Assembly: GCA_015039365.1 (NCBI GenBank)
Contig: WION01000113.1
Location: 88,266 to 152,265 of the forward strand
Direction of reading: 5' to 3'
From: Amanita rubescens
Lineage: Eukaryota; Basidiomycota; Agaricomycetes; Agaricales; Amanitaceae
Length of the DNA stretch: 64,000 nucleotides
In this document: one piece after another, positions 46,203-58,305 of the stretch
Layout: each line of letters begins with the position of its first letter
Numbering within the stretch: the stretch's first letter is position 1
Position numbers and translations under genes: made by a program
Notes under the pieces: model-generated
Databases searched by the model: none
What the model was told of the DNA's origin: nothing
Seen by the model: only the letters and a program-made list of their open reading frames with translations

Positions 46203-46300
46203 CCTGTCTCATGCTTGTCGAACCGCGCGAGGGATCAAACCCTCGCGACCAATGCGGAATACGCGTCTGAATGCAGACGCGCGTTAGCTGTATAGACAGG
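46203..46300. other. multibranched perfect-stem structure, possible structured RNA
   Basis: An outer 7-bp stem (CCTGTCT 46203-46209 with AGACAGG 46294-46300) encloses two perfect 8-bp hairpins: CGCGAGGG/CCCTCGCG (46226-46247) and CGCGTCTG/CAGACGCG (46262-46281). The minus strand shows tRNA-like words (GGTTTGATCCC), but loop sizes of 6 and 4 nt do not fit a canonical tRNA. It may be a non-coding RNA, a decayed tRNA or a protein-binding site. Confidence 0.4.
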
Positions 46301-46967
46301 AACGATATCAGGGCTTACCTGGTATCTTTATCCATTCCATTCTCCCCAAAGCACGTCGTGTGGGGGAGAAATCTATTATCCCGGGACCATATACATGTGC
46401 CAGTCCCCACCTCCTCTCTGCTTCCCATCCGTGGATCGATCGTTGAATAACCATCGTCCGATTCTATCCTAGCAATCGAGTCAACGAACGGCATACAACG
46501 AAAGGATGAAATGAAAAGGATCAGGGACACACCTTACGCTCTAACCACGCAACACGGCCGTCTCGCCTCCTTCCCCTCTCTCCTTTCGATCGCAACAAGG
46601 ATAGTACATGGCTCTAGAAGCCGTGCCGGATTCTTGGAGAGCTCCCGGACTCGGAGCTCCCTCCTACCTTGGATTATCGCTACCCCTCAAGCATCCTTTG
46701 ATTGGCAACAAGCGGTCCTTCGACGGGGAGAGGGAAGAGGGATTGTCGTGAAAGTGGATGGTATTTGAGCTATACGGCTGCGAGCCAACACCTGTTCGCG
46801 TGACGGGAGGGACCCGATGGGCTATAGAGTGGGGGATCGTGTCTATTAACCAGAAAAGAATACGAGGCACATTTGGAGAGACGAGAACGTACAGAGGAGT
46901 GTGTGTATTTACTGGGTGGAAACACCCCAGAAAAATGGTTTATAGGTTGCCTAGAAATCATGAGTTT
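46301..46967. other. intergenic stretch upstream of the 5S gene
   Basis: Open frames on both strands without family features. No gene is supported. Confidence 0.4.
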
Positions 46968-47085
46968 ATCCACGGCCATAGGACTCTGAAAGCACCGCAT
47001 CCCGTCCGATCTGCGCAGTCAACCAGAGTGCCGCCTAGTTAGTACCACGGTGGGGGACCACGCGGGAATCCTGGGTGCTGTGGTT
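46968..47085 (+). rRNA. 5S ribosomal RNA
   Basis: This is a 118-nt full-length match to the fungal 5S rRNA pattern. It starts ATCCACGGCCATAGGACT, contains CCGTCCGATCTGCGCAGT and the internal control region CACGGTGGGGGACCACGCG, and ends ATCCTGGGTGCTGTGGTT. The two ends pair (ATCCACGGCC-type stem). It stands alone between protein genes, as 5S genes do in many filamentous fungi. RNA polymerase III transcription would initiate through the internal control region. Confidence 0.95.
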
Positions 47086-47088
47086 TTT
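47084..47088 (+). terminator. Pol III T-run after the 5S gene
   Basis: Five T residues overlap the end of the 5S gene, adequate as a polymerase III terminator. Confidence 0.7.
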
Positions 47089-47291
47089 GGCCTTTCTTAC
47101 TTCAAATTTCTATCATCATAATTCAGTTACTATGCCACTGACATCCACTTTTTGAATCGAATGATGCTCTCTCGAGCACAGCCACATCTGAGTTGGGGCG
47201 TCTGACTGATAAGATTCCTTGCACTCGAAGACTCATTTCACTTTTGGACTAGATTGTCATCTCAGCATCTCACCCTCTCCACGTAGAGCGA

Positions 47292-50200
47292 ATGGTGAAG
47301 GGGAATTCAAAGTCGTCCGCTTCGTCTGGGACGCGCAAGAAGCATGCGAAGCGGGCCGCCGGCGCTCAGAACCAACCAGAGGATCCCTCACCGTCGAAGG
47401 AGAAGAAACCGAAAGGGAAGGGAAAGGGAAAGAAGCAGGAACCGCGTCAAAAGATGTACATTCCACCCGTCAAGCCTCTTCCTCCCCAACCAGACCCCCT
47501 TGACACAACTGGCCTTGCACATTCTCTACCCCCGGAGTTGCTGGTAGTACTCCGTAGTCTAGGTAAGAAAGCAGAAGTCACGAAAATTCGCGCGTTGGAA
47601 GATCTTCAGCTTTCCTGGGTCGATGAATGTACTAAGGATGGAGGGAAAGAGGGCGTTGCGGATACCTTGGCCGAGATGCTACCAGTATGGGTGCGTAGAT
47701 AACCCTATACTTGCGATCAATTTATATTCAGCGGTGACTACCAGTTCCATCATGTATTCTCGCTTTTCCTGCACTCGTCGAGACGAATACGCGCGCTGAC
47801 GGCAACGCTACATACATCGTTGTGCGAAATCCCTTCCGTCCGTGATCAGATGTTATTTTTCATTCGTGAATCGGCATCGGCATCTCAGGTCGAGAGCGTA
47901 GTCGGAACGTGGTGTATGGCCGCGCATGACGTTGACCGAGCGGTATCCGAGGCCGCTTCGAAATCGTGGAATGCTACAGTGACCACTACTCCCGGTGCTC
48001 CATCAGAGTATCAGTTGCGACTGGAAGGCGAATTGCTGGGGTCGCTCATAAGCTTTATTCAAAATGCGGCGTTGGACCCGTTGGGTCTCTATGCACATCT
48101 TAACCCGGCTCCCCCTACAGCTCCGCCTCCGCCAGCCCATAAAAAGTCAGGCATTCGCGCGACACCGGTGCCCGCTCGGAAAGAAGCTGATCAAAGCGCC
48201 CGTGGAAAAGGTGACGAAGTCGAGGAGAGTGACCAAGATAAGGGGGCGAGGATCAGATACGGAGCTATTGGCGCCATCAAATGGGTCCTCGGTAATGCGC
48301 TTCTGATTTCGTCGAGGATGTTTACTAACGCTCGCGTAGAATCAAGTTCAGAATCGTATAAAAGCATGTCTTCTATTCTTCCGAATCCTGCTTTATGGAG
48401 TGCCCTCTGTTCAGCCGACAACTGCCCATTTGCTACAGGGTTGGAAAGTTTTGGTTATGCTCAGCCAATCGTCCGCAAGTCTGCTTGGGCACTCCTTCAA
48501 AGTACTGTGAGATTACCGAAAGGTAAGGATGAAAGCTCGGGGAACTGCTGTGTTCTCCTGACCGTTCTTAGAATATGTTCTTTCGTTGCTCCCAACGTTG
48601 AGCACTGCTGTACTACGGTCTGCGTGGATTGAGACGGATACGAATGTACATGCAGTTATGTGGCAACCTCTGCTAACATTTTTGCGAGGTACGGCTCAAT
48701 CTGCATACCTGGTCTCACTCACGCTCTTTGACTACAGACCACCCGAGCTGTTGGGTCGTAGATAACGTCCGGGAAGCCGAGGGCGATGAAAACGACGAAA
48801 GCAGTGAAGACGAAAATGGTGGGCAAGGAGCGTCGGAAAAACTAACCCATAGCATGACTTGTGGCTCGTCCTCTGCCTATCGCGAGTTCCTCAATTTTTT
48901 GGGTTCCGGATGTTCCGGTTCCCCTCTCCAAGGATACCCCGCCGTTTTGGTCATTTTGTCAACCATCCCCAAAACCGTACGTCCAGAAAGCGTCGATTCG
49001 TAATCTATGTGCTCAAACGCGTCGTCAGATGCTTTTCAGTTCCTCATTCCCATCCTCCGATCTATTCACGGCGATGTGGGCAGCCGTCGATAGCCGCGCG
49101 CTTAGTTCATTGCAACGCTCAGTCGCATCCACTGCCTTTTTATCATCGCTGGTTGAGTGCGTTGTATTCCTCGCGAAACGGCTGTGCAAAGAAGCGGATA
49201 CTATGGGGGACGTTTCCCTGTCTAAAGAGGACTCCCAAGCGACCGCGTTACGGATAGTCGAGGAGGAGATTGGACGGATATGGGACAGTCTGTGCAGCAA
49301 TCGACTTAAAGTCGAGGAAGTGGCGTCCGCGAATCTACTTGGTAAATTATTAGTATCACTGCATAACGGCCTCGAAGGTGAGATCCCTAAGTCTTGTCCT
49401 GGCTTAAGTCGTGACTGGGCTCGCCCGTAGCCTTATTCCAACCTGCCTGGGAGTCTATCGCACAGCGCGCGAAGGAGTCTAAGGATTTGAACCCATCACT
49501 CGTTTCAACAGTCTTGAAATCGTTACGTGACCAATTTTCGTCCAAGCCTACACTGGAACCCCTAGTGAACTCGCTGAATAGAGAAATTATGCAGCAATCG
49601 GTAGAGGATATTCGCAAAGGCTTGACTGCTGAGGAACTTATCACAGCAGAGATCAGAGGCCTATCGTTTTTGGTCAATGTGCTAACCACGTTGCGGGAAA
49701 CATTATTTATAGATCCGCATGTAATTGAGGTCAGAGCACGTTTATCTCGTGCGGAAGCAAGCACACGAATTATTTTCACAGGTTATCGATGGTCTTCTTG
49801 ATGAATGCAGCTTCCTTCTCCTCGAACATTCCCCGGCTCTTATCCAGGCCTACTTGACTTACCGAGGAAGCGGAGAACATGTCTTGAAGGTGTGGCAAGC
49901 GTTGCTCGCAGCAGTTGCACAAGAGCCGCAGAAAGGTTTAGTTCTCATGAAGCCTATCATTGACGCAGGTCGTCTTCCGTCTCATCTGAAACCGAAAGAT
50001 GGTGAACTGGACGATTTGGTCCTAAAGTGGGTAGATGGTATCATGGAAGGCTCATTGACAGCAGGCGATTTGCCTCTCCTCGAACAAATTTTGCGCATTG
50101 GTGGTGAGTTAAATCCATTCTGGCAAGAAATGATATGAATCTCACGATGAACAAGATCATGTTCTCTCGAAGGAGGGCCTCACGGCTGTTCATCACGCAC

Positions 50201-53200
50201 TTTTTAGCACTTTCAATCACCAGATTCAGTCCATGCTATGGACAGGAACGTCCTCTGCAAAGCTTGAATCGGTACTGCACCTTTTCGAAACCGTTCTGGA
50301 GGTTTCCACATTTGAATCCCCTACAAGAGAACTTGACACCGCAGTCGTGAACATATTTGTTCTTGGATATTTGCTTCCTGGGTGTTCTCCTGATGATACC
50401 ATTGAAGTTTCCCAGTACGCACAAAAACTCTGGACAAGGAGGTCGCAGCGATGCTCCCAAGACAGACGGGATATTATCATTCCGACGCTCAAAAAACGCT
50501 TGAGGACATTGATATGCATGACGGAGCTTCGGTTAATGCGAGTATTCCCCAAGCCCACATTTGGATGAGATTTATTTACCATGGTGCAGGCCGGAAGACG
50601 TTGTAAAGGTCGCAACTCAGCACGCTACATCATTACACTTGAATCTTGTCGCTGACCTTCTCCCAACTCACGCCGAGTATGACGACATGCTTTCCACACT
50701 CCCGCAGGATGTCATTCATCCTAGTTTGGCCATTATTGACCCACTCATTATTCCCGGTGAAGAGAATAATGCTCTGAGTCCTGAGTGCGACTCGCGGGGA
50801 TATAGCCAATATGCACGAGCGGTCTGCGCTTTGATTCTGGTGCTGTCAGAGAATAGGAAAGAAGCAAAACAGAATATCTGGGCGTTGAAGCATATACTTA
50901 GTTTTATGGTCTACGCGACAGATCTCCAAAGTTACCCTGCCGGACGAAGTCCTTTGCTCTCTTCGGAAGCATTGAACGAATATCTAGATGACCTCGTGAC
51001 GAAGGGGTCGCAAATTGTGACATACATCCACACTTCGAGCTATGAAGATGGTTGGCGACAAAGCGTCTTGCACGCTGTTACTCAAAATGTTGCATTGGAT
51101 GGGTCGAACGGACTTGCGAAGCTCCTTGTAGAGCTTATCAATGATGCCAAAGAAACGGATGGAAGCCGCGCCTCTCGTGTCTTGAAGATGGCTTTACAAC
51201 ACGTCTTGGACGATGTCGATAAGGACGAGGCGGATCGTTGGTTTGCACTTTCCAAGAAATATGAACGTGATGGTGCGCAATACGAATACATTTATTTTAC
51301 AGCATCGTGATTGATTCCTGTAAAGCACCAGAAACGTCAATGGCGATAACGTCAACGATAGTAGAATGTGCTCCAGAGCCGCAAAGATTAGATCGTTATC
51401 GTAACGAACTCGCCGCTTCCTTGCTGGGGATCTCGCCGAGTCGAGTCAACACCGATGGGCTCCTTACGCTCCGAAGACTCGTTTCAACCGCACCAGACCC
51501 AGAATCTGTTATCATATTTCTACCTCAGCAACGTGCCATCAACGTCATCAAAGCATGCCAGCAATGGATAACATCAGATGAAGATATTGACGAGGAAGTG
51601 GAAAGTGTTATGCTTCTGGTGTTTCTGCATTTAGCACCCATTCTACACACTGTCCCGGGTGGCCATTGGGAGTTTATCTTTGATGTCATTGAGAGCAATT
51701 TAGAAGTGAGCCAGACCGTTTGCATTGGTGCATCGACTTACGAGTATAGCAGAGTTCCGACATCAAGGATGATATAACGCTCACGGCATTGGCGAGAGCC
51801 TTGAAATTGGTCATCCTGATTCAGGATTTGTCAAGTACAAACAAGAGATTCTTGGAAAGCTGGGGACCAAGGAGGACGCCTATATTAAAGACAGTCAGGG
51901 ACATGGCCGTAGTAAAGCTTGGTATGTTCTTCTACAGCAGCCGTGAGCACAAACTCATCGTCGTAGATGCTGCGGGGACTTCTGTTCCGCGCTCAATTTG
52001 TCGAGAGCTTATACTGGCCGTTTTACAAGACCTACCGTCGAGTCTCATGGAGGTTGAAACCTTGCCAAAGGTCAGCATGAACTCACTTATTTCCGAGAAT
52101 AAAGTTCACACCTCTACAGATGAGTCACCTACTGCTCGATTCATCGGCCGATGTCCAAAAAATGGCGTATCATCTGCTAAGCGCAGCCGCAAAGAAACGT
52201 ACAGAACATCTCGTCATAGAAGCTGGAGTCGACGTAGAGTCGACAACGAAGATTGACTTGCCAGATGAGTTGATGGCCATTTTACAAATCGACCTCAGCA
52301 TGAGTGACACCGATGGGTTGTGGCAGGAACAGGTACTGTACCACAATGTTCGTCATCGCACCGTAATTCACTAGCCTGATAGAGCGCATTTGGTTATCTT
52401 CTTGGGTGGATGCTGGTTTTCGACTCTTTCCAAGACGCGGTTCGTCTACTGAACTTTTTGTCGGCCAGTGTTGCTGACTGTTATGTTAGTCTCTCAAAGT
52501 CAGGACGGGTTACATTGACCAACTTCGGAATCTTGATCTCGTATCGAGAGAATTCATGCCGAACATTTTGAGCATCCTGCAGCTCAACAGAGGACCCGCC
52601 AAGGCGTTCAAGCTCGATATATGGGCCGTCGACGAGTACTACGTAGAACGTAAGTGAATTTCTTCTCCCACGTTGGTTGTACTGACTTTTTGCTTAGTGT
52701 ACGAACCGGGGACTCCGTTCAGCATACCCGTTCTAACGGCCCATCTGTATTACCGTGCACTACTGACGGTCCCATCTCTGATCCACAACTGGGTGCTCGA
52801 TTGCAAAGAACGACAACTATCGTCGACCGTCACCAGCTACACCTCCACGCACTTTTCTCCCGTGATTATCCGAGCCGAGCTGGCGCACGCCAAGAGCGCA
52901 GAAGCGACTTCGGATCTCGTCGACGAGAATTTCAAGATCAAGGTGACGTCGACGTCGAACGAGGTGGCTGCTGCGTATGCTGTGGACGAGCATCAGTTGG
53001 AGATTAGGTTGAAGATCCCGGCTGATTGGCCGCTGCATAAGATCGAGGTGAAGGATGTCAAGCGGGTTGGCGTCGATGAACATCGGTGGAGAGCGTGGAT
53101 TCTTGCCGTGCAGCAGAGTATTTGGTCGCATGTGAGTTGGTATGCGCTTCTTTTTTTTACATGCCTGATGTGCTCTTGGGATGGTAACAGAATGGAAGAA

Positions 53201-53527
53201 TCCTCGATGGGCTTGGTCTCTTTAAAAAGAACGTCACGTTGCATTTTGAAGGTCAAACAGAGTGTGCGATTTGCTATTCGTAAGTGGCGTTGTTGAATTC
53301 GGGAACCGAGGTACTGACGCTTCTTATTTAAAGCATTATCAGCCCTATGGACGGGAGTCTGCCAAAGAAACCGTGCAAGACGTGTCGGAATCGTTTCCAC
53401 GCTGGATGTTTGTATAAGGTATTGTTGATCTTCATGTGATGGCTGCTCTTATTGAAATCTGGGCAAACAGTGGTTCAATACGAGTCACTCGTCCAGCTGT
53501 CCTCTCTGTCGCTCAGACTTCATTTAA
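47292..53527 (+). CDS. LTN1: Listerin, E3 ubiquitin ligase of ribosome quality control
   Basis: LTN1/Rkr1 ubiquitinates nascent chains stalled on 60S subunits in the RQC complex. The N-terminus has [17 protein letters not shown] and then a Lys-rich linker before [20 protein letters not shown], the conserved N-terminal ribosome-contact region. The centre is a long series of HEAT/ARM-like helices over many exons. The C-terminal RWD-like part (residues such as [17 protein letters not shown]) precedes a RING of C4HC3 order: ECAICYS across an intron at about 53281, [17 protein letters not shown] at about 53358-53416, and CPLCRSDFI with the stop at 53525-53527. The genomic span (6.2 kb) suits the usual 1,600-1,800 aa. 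No break was seen. It is convergent with the desaturase. Confidence 0.92.
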
Positions 53528-53775
53528 GAAATAAACGACTGGGGAGGCATACCTCTCACATTTTATTCGTTATCTAGCAACGTACAGCAATAGAAACTAA
53601 CATCTACAATAATGCGAATGAGGTTATGCAAGTGATGAATAATGTCGACACGAAAGTATAAGAAAGCAGTTTCATCTCAGTCCATTTATTACTATTATCA
53701 GCCGTGTATCATGACGCGTCAAAAAAACCATTCCCTCTCGACCAATCTGACATTGGTCGAATTTTGTGGATTTAT

Positions 53776-55476
53776 TCAACCCAGCATACCTTCACCATCC
53801 GAGTATGCCGTGCTGCTACCATACGCAGAGCCCAATTCATTGTATCGTGCAATCTTCAAGCGTTGGCTTGGAGGAACAAATTTGTCTTCCGTACCGTGAG
53901 GAGCGCCACCATGCAAAACACCGACACGTTTCATAGCAAGCAACTGATGAAATGTTATTATAATGAGCATGAATTGACAAGATACAACATACATTGTGCG
54001 CCGCATTTGAATGGTCATAGACACCACCGAAGAAAGCTGTTGTTGCGTCCTTGCCAATCATTTTGATCAAAAGGTGAGGACCACCTGGGTGTTCTTCGAT
54101 GAAATCCGACACATCGTGGATGAAACCTGAAATGAGAACCAACGGGCGCTTTTGTGATTGCTCTTGGACTGAAATTCCAAAGTCAGTTAGGGTCAGCAGA
54201 GGAACCAAATAACGTACAGCTTTCCCAGCTGATAACCGGAAGATCCGTATCTTGCGGCCAAAGAAGTTTTTCCTGGGTCGCCCTGAGTTTCTTGAGTTGC
54301 ATTGTCAATTGTCCCTTTTTGACCTCGTTCTCGGGGAAGATCTAGACTACAGTCAGATGATTTGATGAAACAGTATATCGCTGCCCTACCTTAAGGTGGC
54401 TTGCCAGTCCAACGTTCTGACAGACCCAGATGAACCACTTGGTCGGGTCATATTGGTACCACTTGATGGCGTTCCTGTAATCCATGGGGAATTGGTGATG
54501 GAAGTTGTGGTAACCCTCGCCAATGGTAACAAGAGCAGTGATGACGTGGTCACGGGGAGTGTGCTTGTCATCAAACGGCGCCTCTCCAAGCCAATGGGCG
54601 AGTGAGTTGACACAGAATGTCGACTAGGTGTTTATTAGCACGCAGGCCAAGCCTAAAAAAATACGAACTCACATGATGAACAAAACAAAGCCTCAAGACT
54701 CCGGCATAAATGTAGCCACCGGCAGCATCGTTCCAGAAAAGCCAGGGAATGACGGTAGGAACGATGAAACCCATGAATAAAATGAGCTTAACATAATGGC
54801 GATGTTGCCACTTGACAACGTCACTCTTCGACAGGTCACTGACGTCTGCAACGCCCGGCTTCCTGCGAGGTTTGACGAGCATCCACCCCATATGCGACCA
54901 CCATAGTCCTTTGTGAGCATTGTACGGGTCCAAATCGGTGTCGGTGTAGCGGTGGTGTGCGCGGTGGCCTCGCGACCACCACTTGATGGAACCCTCGACT
55001 GCACCTGCACCTGCCAAAGCGAGGAAGTACTGGAGAGGCTTGGACGCGTTGTAGGACCTGTGTGCCCACAAGCGATGGTACCCAGCCGTGATACCTTTTC
55101 TGGTTTAAAAACGCGTGTTTTCATCAGACATCGACAGCTCACCTAAACCAGTGACATAGTAATAGAAAATGGAGAACAAAAATGTCTCCCAGCGGAGCTT
55201 CACTAAGTAAGCGCCAACGATGCCAATGAATGGGGTGACGGTGAGGATGGTGAAGCTGAGCCAGTTAATTTCCTTGAACCAATTGTCCCAAGTGATGGGT
55301 GGTAACGGTTTAGTGGACTTGAGGGTATGCTCGACGTAGTTGTCGGGAATGTTGATATCTATGGGGATGGTATCATCTTTCTTCATTGGGGTTGAGTCTG
55401 GAGATGCGAGGGTGGTAGTGGAGGATGCGGCTGAAAGTGAGGACGGGGGAGTCATTCTGCGACTAACAGAAGACAT
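53776..55476 (-). CDS. OLE1: delta-9 fatty-acid (stearoyl-CoA) desaturase with cytochrome b5 domain
   Basis: This is an ER membrane enzyme that introduces the delta-9 double bond into palmitoyl- and stearoyl-CoA. All three iron-binding histidine boxes are present: HRLWAH, HRAHH and HNFHH. Hydrophobic membrane segments are present (e.g. [18 protein letters not shown] and [16 protein letters not shown]). A fused C-terminal cytochrome b5 domain has the haem motif EEHPGG and a second His in VYDHSNAAH, the architecture of fungal Ole1. There are five or so exons, with introns near 55085-55150, 54625-54675, 54350-54395, 54170-54225 and 53940-53995. The start ATG at 55476 gives a Ser/Thr-rich N-terminus. 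The stop lies 248 bp from that of LTN1. Confidence 0.93.
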
Positions 55477-56565
55477 GGAAGAAAGAAGGAGAGGCGCGCA
55501 GGGCAGGCAAGGGAAGGGCGGTGTTTCCGTAAATATTTATTGACCCAAACTTTCATTTCTTTGGGGCAACCCTTTGCTTACGCTTTCCTCGGTCCTCCGC
55601 CCCGTCTACCCGCAGTTCTTGCTTATTATTCACATGGCCTCGGCCGATATCAGCTTTATGCCTTCGCATCGTATGGCCTGCCAGGTCAACCAGGGCCAAT
55701 ATGTCCCGTCATACGACATTTTTGTTTGGCAGAATGTATTACTATCAATGTTTTGATCTGTCCGAAATCAACTCCACGTTTTCTGTCAGACCGACTGGGA
55801 TGACGCCGAGGCCCGAGGCCCGACAGTCCCGACACCTGACCATCTTCACGTGAAGTCGTCACGTTGCTTACACCAGAACAGGGAGACGTTGCGCTATATG
55901 ATTTTGCGCCTGGAAATAAATAGCAAAGTGAATCACGCGCGCAAACTTCTGCATGTGGCCACTGATGACTGCGGCTGCGAAATGAAGAATTAGCCAGGAA
56001 AACACCTGGGGAGCCCCCAAGTTCAAACTGTCAAGTTTTGGCAACTGACAGTAGGAATAAAGACTAGCGATATGATTATGGGAAGGTCGAACTCCGAGAA
56101 AGAGCGAGCAACTTCAAGTTTTCGCGCGCCTCCTGGCGAGGGTGCGTTTGCTACAAGTCTTGACAAATCTTACTAACCTTCGCACCAGTGCACTGGTGCC
56201 AGGTGGACGCAGATAATATAGTATTAAGAGCTACAATTACAAAGCAGCTAATCGTACCTTGCGTTAAAACCTTCAAAGACGTCCTTCCGACTTCGTAGCG
56301 GTGTTGAGCTGGATGCTCTCCCATAGCTGGCCACATTGATATCGCTGGAAGAGCCCGGAGGGTCTTTTTCAACCTTCGGCCTGAGAATGAACGTCCTCGA
56401 GCGAGGACCACAGACTCAGATAAGTGCGCAAGGCAAACGACCGTTATTATGTACCCAACGAGTCTATGTCTCATACTCGCTCGGGATGGGCCGCTGACAG
56501 CCCCAAGCTACCCAGACTGCCTTGCGAGAGGTAAAGCGGGTAAAGGATCAACATCAAGGATCCTA
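55477..56565. other. intergenic stretch upstream of the desaturase
   Basis: No gene is supported. It presumably includes the desaturase promoter. A 107-codon minus-strand frame at 56151-56474 has no family features. Confidence 0.4.
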
Positions 56566-57119
56566 GACGATCCTATTTCGCAATCTATGACGCTGCGTAG
56601 TCGCTACCGGAGAATTTGAACGATTTATGCGAAACCCAGCAAAGCCGAGAGAAGGAACTCTACCGCCGACCCCTCGTCCATTACCCCCACGTCAAAAACA
56701 CGGAGAAGTACAACAAGCTTCATTACACGGCATTGACGGACCCCATGGGCGTGCTCCGCCGCCGCCTCTTCTGACCCGTGGGAAGGCAAAACTCTCGCGC
56801 TGAAGGTTGCGCTGTAGAAGCAACGGAGAACTGGGAGACGCTTACGAGGGGAGGCCCGCCATGTCCTGTCGTGTTCGACACCAAGGACATATGCGAGACG
56901 AGGAGGCTAGATGCAGAACAGAGAAGAGCGGACGAGACTCTAGAGGCGTGCCGGATCATGATCGGCTTCAGGCCAGAGGGCTGGGTGCCCACCGAGCACT
57001 ACGAGCAAGCCATAACGCGCAGCAAGCAGCTGAAGTTGGATACATTGGCGGAGGAACGGGCTCAGATCGCGGCGCACTGGCCCTTGGACAACATGGACGA
57101 AGAGGAGTACATGTACTGA
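56566..57119 (+). pseudogene. aminoglycoside-phosphotransferase-family gene, C-terminal half, inverted
   Basis: It reads DDPISQSM, LPENLNDLCETQQSREKELY, LHYTALTDPMGVLRRRLF and then, after a stop (TGA at about 56772) and two frame shifts, TENWETLTRGGPPCPVVFD..GWVPTEHYEQAI..EEYMY to the stop at 57117-57119. This is the C-terminal half of the APH-like kinase family common in Agaricomycetes. It lies on the opposite strand to its own N-terminal half (57195-57570), so an inversion of about 630 bp has split the gene. It is not functional. Confidence 0.75.
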
Positions 57120-57194
57120 ATCGAGTATGTTCCAGACGGGCCCAGACTTCGTCCGAAGTTGAATAGCGTTGATTCGTGGCCTTATTGCGAGCCC

Positions 57195-57570
57195 CTCGTA
57201 GTTCTGTAGCCGTTGGGGTATGCCGGCAAGGAGAAATGGAGGTAGAATCGAGGGATGTTGCCAGTCGATCAGGCTGACGACGTGCAAGTTAGAGTCGGGT
57301 GACCTGGAAACGATGATATTGCTCGGCTGGAGGTCGGGATAGCGGATGCAGAAATGACAGAGGGCCGGATTCCCAGGGATGAGTGACGACGCGATGAGGA
57401 GATAGCGATCCAGGTTCTCGACTCTGTGATCCGACGGTAGCTGCTCCTGGTATTGGTAACCTTCCCTCCTTGCGCGCTGGAATGGCAACAATACTAGTCG
57501 ACCGAACCGTTCCAGATAAGCTAGTTCCTTGACGGCTCCTCTTACGAGCACTGCTTCGGCACTTTCGTCT
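57195..57570 (-). pseudogene. aminoglycoside-phosphotransferase-family gene, N-terminal half
   Basis: The minus-strand frame contains KELAYLERFGRLVLLPFQRA, then YPDLQPSNIIVSRSPDS and VVSLIDWQHPSILPPFL, which correspond to the catalytic loop (Asp and Asn of D-x4-N) and the metal-binding DW of the APH/choline-kinase fold. Recognisable sequence stops at LQNYE (57195). The next residues of the family (DDP..SQSM) are found at 56566 on the plus strand. Substrates of this fungal group are not known. An upstream exon probably lies beyond an intron at about 57571. Confidence 0.75.
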
Positions 57571-58280
57571 ATAGTTATCAGTTAGTTCAAGGGAGTAATA
57601 AAAAAGGCAAAGAGCAGCCTACATGGTCCTCGATCTACGTCGAGCCGTGATCTCCTGCGGCGAGCCTCGGTGCCAATAGGAGAGTCAACAGATGCAAAAG
57701 GAGCGTGCAGTGAGATTGGCAGAAACTTGTGCACAGTAGAGATTACATCCTCCAGGGTTTTTGTCCGGTAATACTATAGATATAAGAATATAAGGTATAT
57801 AGATAGAAGATATAGACGGAAGATATAGATAGACTAGTGATCGTTAGTCAAGCAAAAGAAGAGTCGTGGAAACGTGGGAAATGATGAAACCACGAAGTTC
57901 GAAAATGGGCAGTTCAGCACTTGGGCTGAGGGTTCTAAAACGGGAAGAAGGTCTTCGAGGGCGCTGCATCAGTCCGTCCTACCACTGTGCATCGCCAACA
58001 TGAGCGTCAGTATCGAAAAAAGTCATTTCGTTGAGGTCCATGGTGACTACATCCATGTGGGTTTCCCACCAGTCACTGTACCAATCATGTTGCGCTGAAA
58101 TGATATTGATGTCATTCAGACCATAATAACTGGCAGTATTGGTGAGTACCTCGTTTTGTCGCGTCAAGGGTCACTTTGATTTATGAATTCTCCAATAAAG
58201 GGGGTTCCAATAAAGGCACTGAGTACACTTTGAGTAATGCTTCGCTAGCAACCTCTTACAACTTGATCCAGAACCGACAG
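57571..58280. other. stretch before the NLR-like gene, possible 5' exon
   Basis: It includes an AGATATAG-type AT repeat (about 57770-57835). The first exon of the NLR-like gene should lie here but cannot be identified securely; 57874-58098 is one open candidate. Confidence 0.4.
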
Positions 58281-58305
58281 GGATCCGATACCTCCAAAGC
58301 CAAGC

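Noticed and set aside
46203..46300. tRNA gene on the minus strand
   Set aside because: Stems and the GGTTTGATCCC word are suggestive, but the T-arm loop has 6 nt and the anticodon-arm loop 4 nt, and no D arm or acceptor stem of tRNA form is present.
47257..47466. Minus-strand frames opposite LTN1, PDS5 and the desaturase
   Set aside because: Shadow frames of clear genes on the other strand.
57979..58167. Minus-strand 62-codon gene upstream of the NLR-like gene
   Set aside because: Protein-like in parts but lies where the plus-strand 5' exon is expected; evidence insufficient for either.
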